From an uncultured Eubacteriales bacterium (GTDB taxonomy: Bacteria > Bacillota > Clostridia > Monoglobales > Monoglobaceae): DNA of 13,635 bases. The notes under the pieces are model-generated. The model was not told where the DNA came from and searched no databases. It was given only the letters and a program-made list of their open reading frames with translations. The translations under genes and the position numbers were made by a program. The first letter of the stretch is position 1. Each line of letters starts with the position of its first letter. Location of the stretch: assembly GCA_905201285.1 (NCBI GenBank), contig CAJKNM010000042.1, forward strand, positions 1 through 13,635. The letters run 5' to 3'. Shown here piece after piece: positions 13,630 to 13,635 of this stretch.

Positions 13630-13635
13630 AAAGGT

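Noticed and set aside
13520..13635. Possible CRISPR array: GC-palindromic repeats resembling type I-E repeat hairpins
   Set aside because: The units are head to tail with no unique spacers of constant length; even the sequence between hairpins is repeated. No cas gene is in the window.

Overview
The window looks like chromosome of a low-to-mid GC Firmicute, most likely a gut-type Clostridia (Oscillospirales-like). This is inferred from three things: Gram-positive-style Shine-Dalgarno (SD) sites before nearly every gene, the mltG-trmR pairing known from Bacillus and relatives, and an mmdA-oadG start of a sodium-pumping decarboxylase operon typical of anaerobes. I cannot name a genus.

Layout. 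(1) 1-4682, plus strand, closely packed: a CPBP intramembrane protease (possibly cut by the window edge), mltG (lytic transglycosylase), trmR-like tRNA methyltransferase, rodA (SEDS glycosyltransferase), and a cation diffusion facilitator with an N-D-D-D metal site that suggests Mn2+ export. (2) 4683-5890: a near-consensus promoter, a membrane-anchored NodB polysaccharide deacetylase, an 80-bp element with 15-bp perfect terminal inverted repeats, and a strong palindromic terminator. (3) 5896-6627: an AT-rich island (18% GC at 6361-6540 by hand count). It holds two small minus-strand DNA-binding proteins (ribbon-helix-helix, then XRE), a divergent promoter region with an inverted-repeat operator candidate, and a plus-strand 31-residue cationic micropeptide with an ideal SD. 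(4) 6628-9249: a PMCA/SERCA-type Ca2+ P-type ATPase. (5) 9317-10474: a D,D-carboxypeptidase. (6) 10475-11524: rluB behind a TTGCAA-17-TATAAT promoter with an inverted repeat across the start site; its start is a GTG. (7) 11588-13502: mmdA-like carboxyltransferase and an OadG-family gamma subunit. (8) 13520-13629: three tandem 36-38 bp hairpin units running to the window end.

How they fit. Four genes act on the cell wall: MltG cuts glycan strands, RodA polymerises them, the NodB protein probably deacetylates glycan, and the carboxypeptidase trims stem peptides. Two cation exporters flank the deacetylase and AT-rich island. TrmR and RluB modify RNA. MmdA and OadG begin a decarboxylase module whose biotin carrier and membrane beta subunit are not in view.

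The most unusual parts are the micropeptide/regulator island next to the Ca2+ pump, and the terminal hairpin array, whose sequence variants keep full base pairing only in RNA read from the minus strand. I see no clear defence system, CRISPR array, transposase, tRNA or rRNA.
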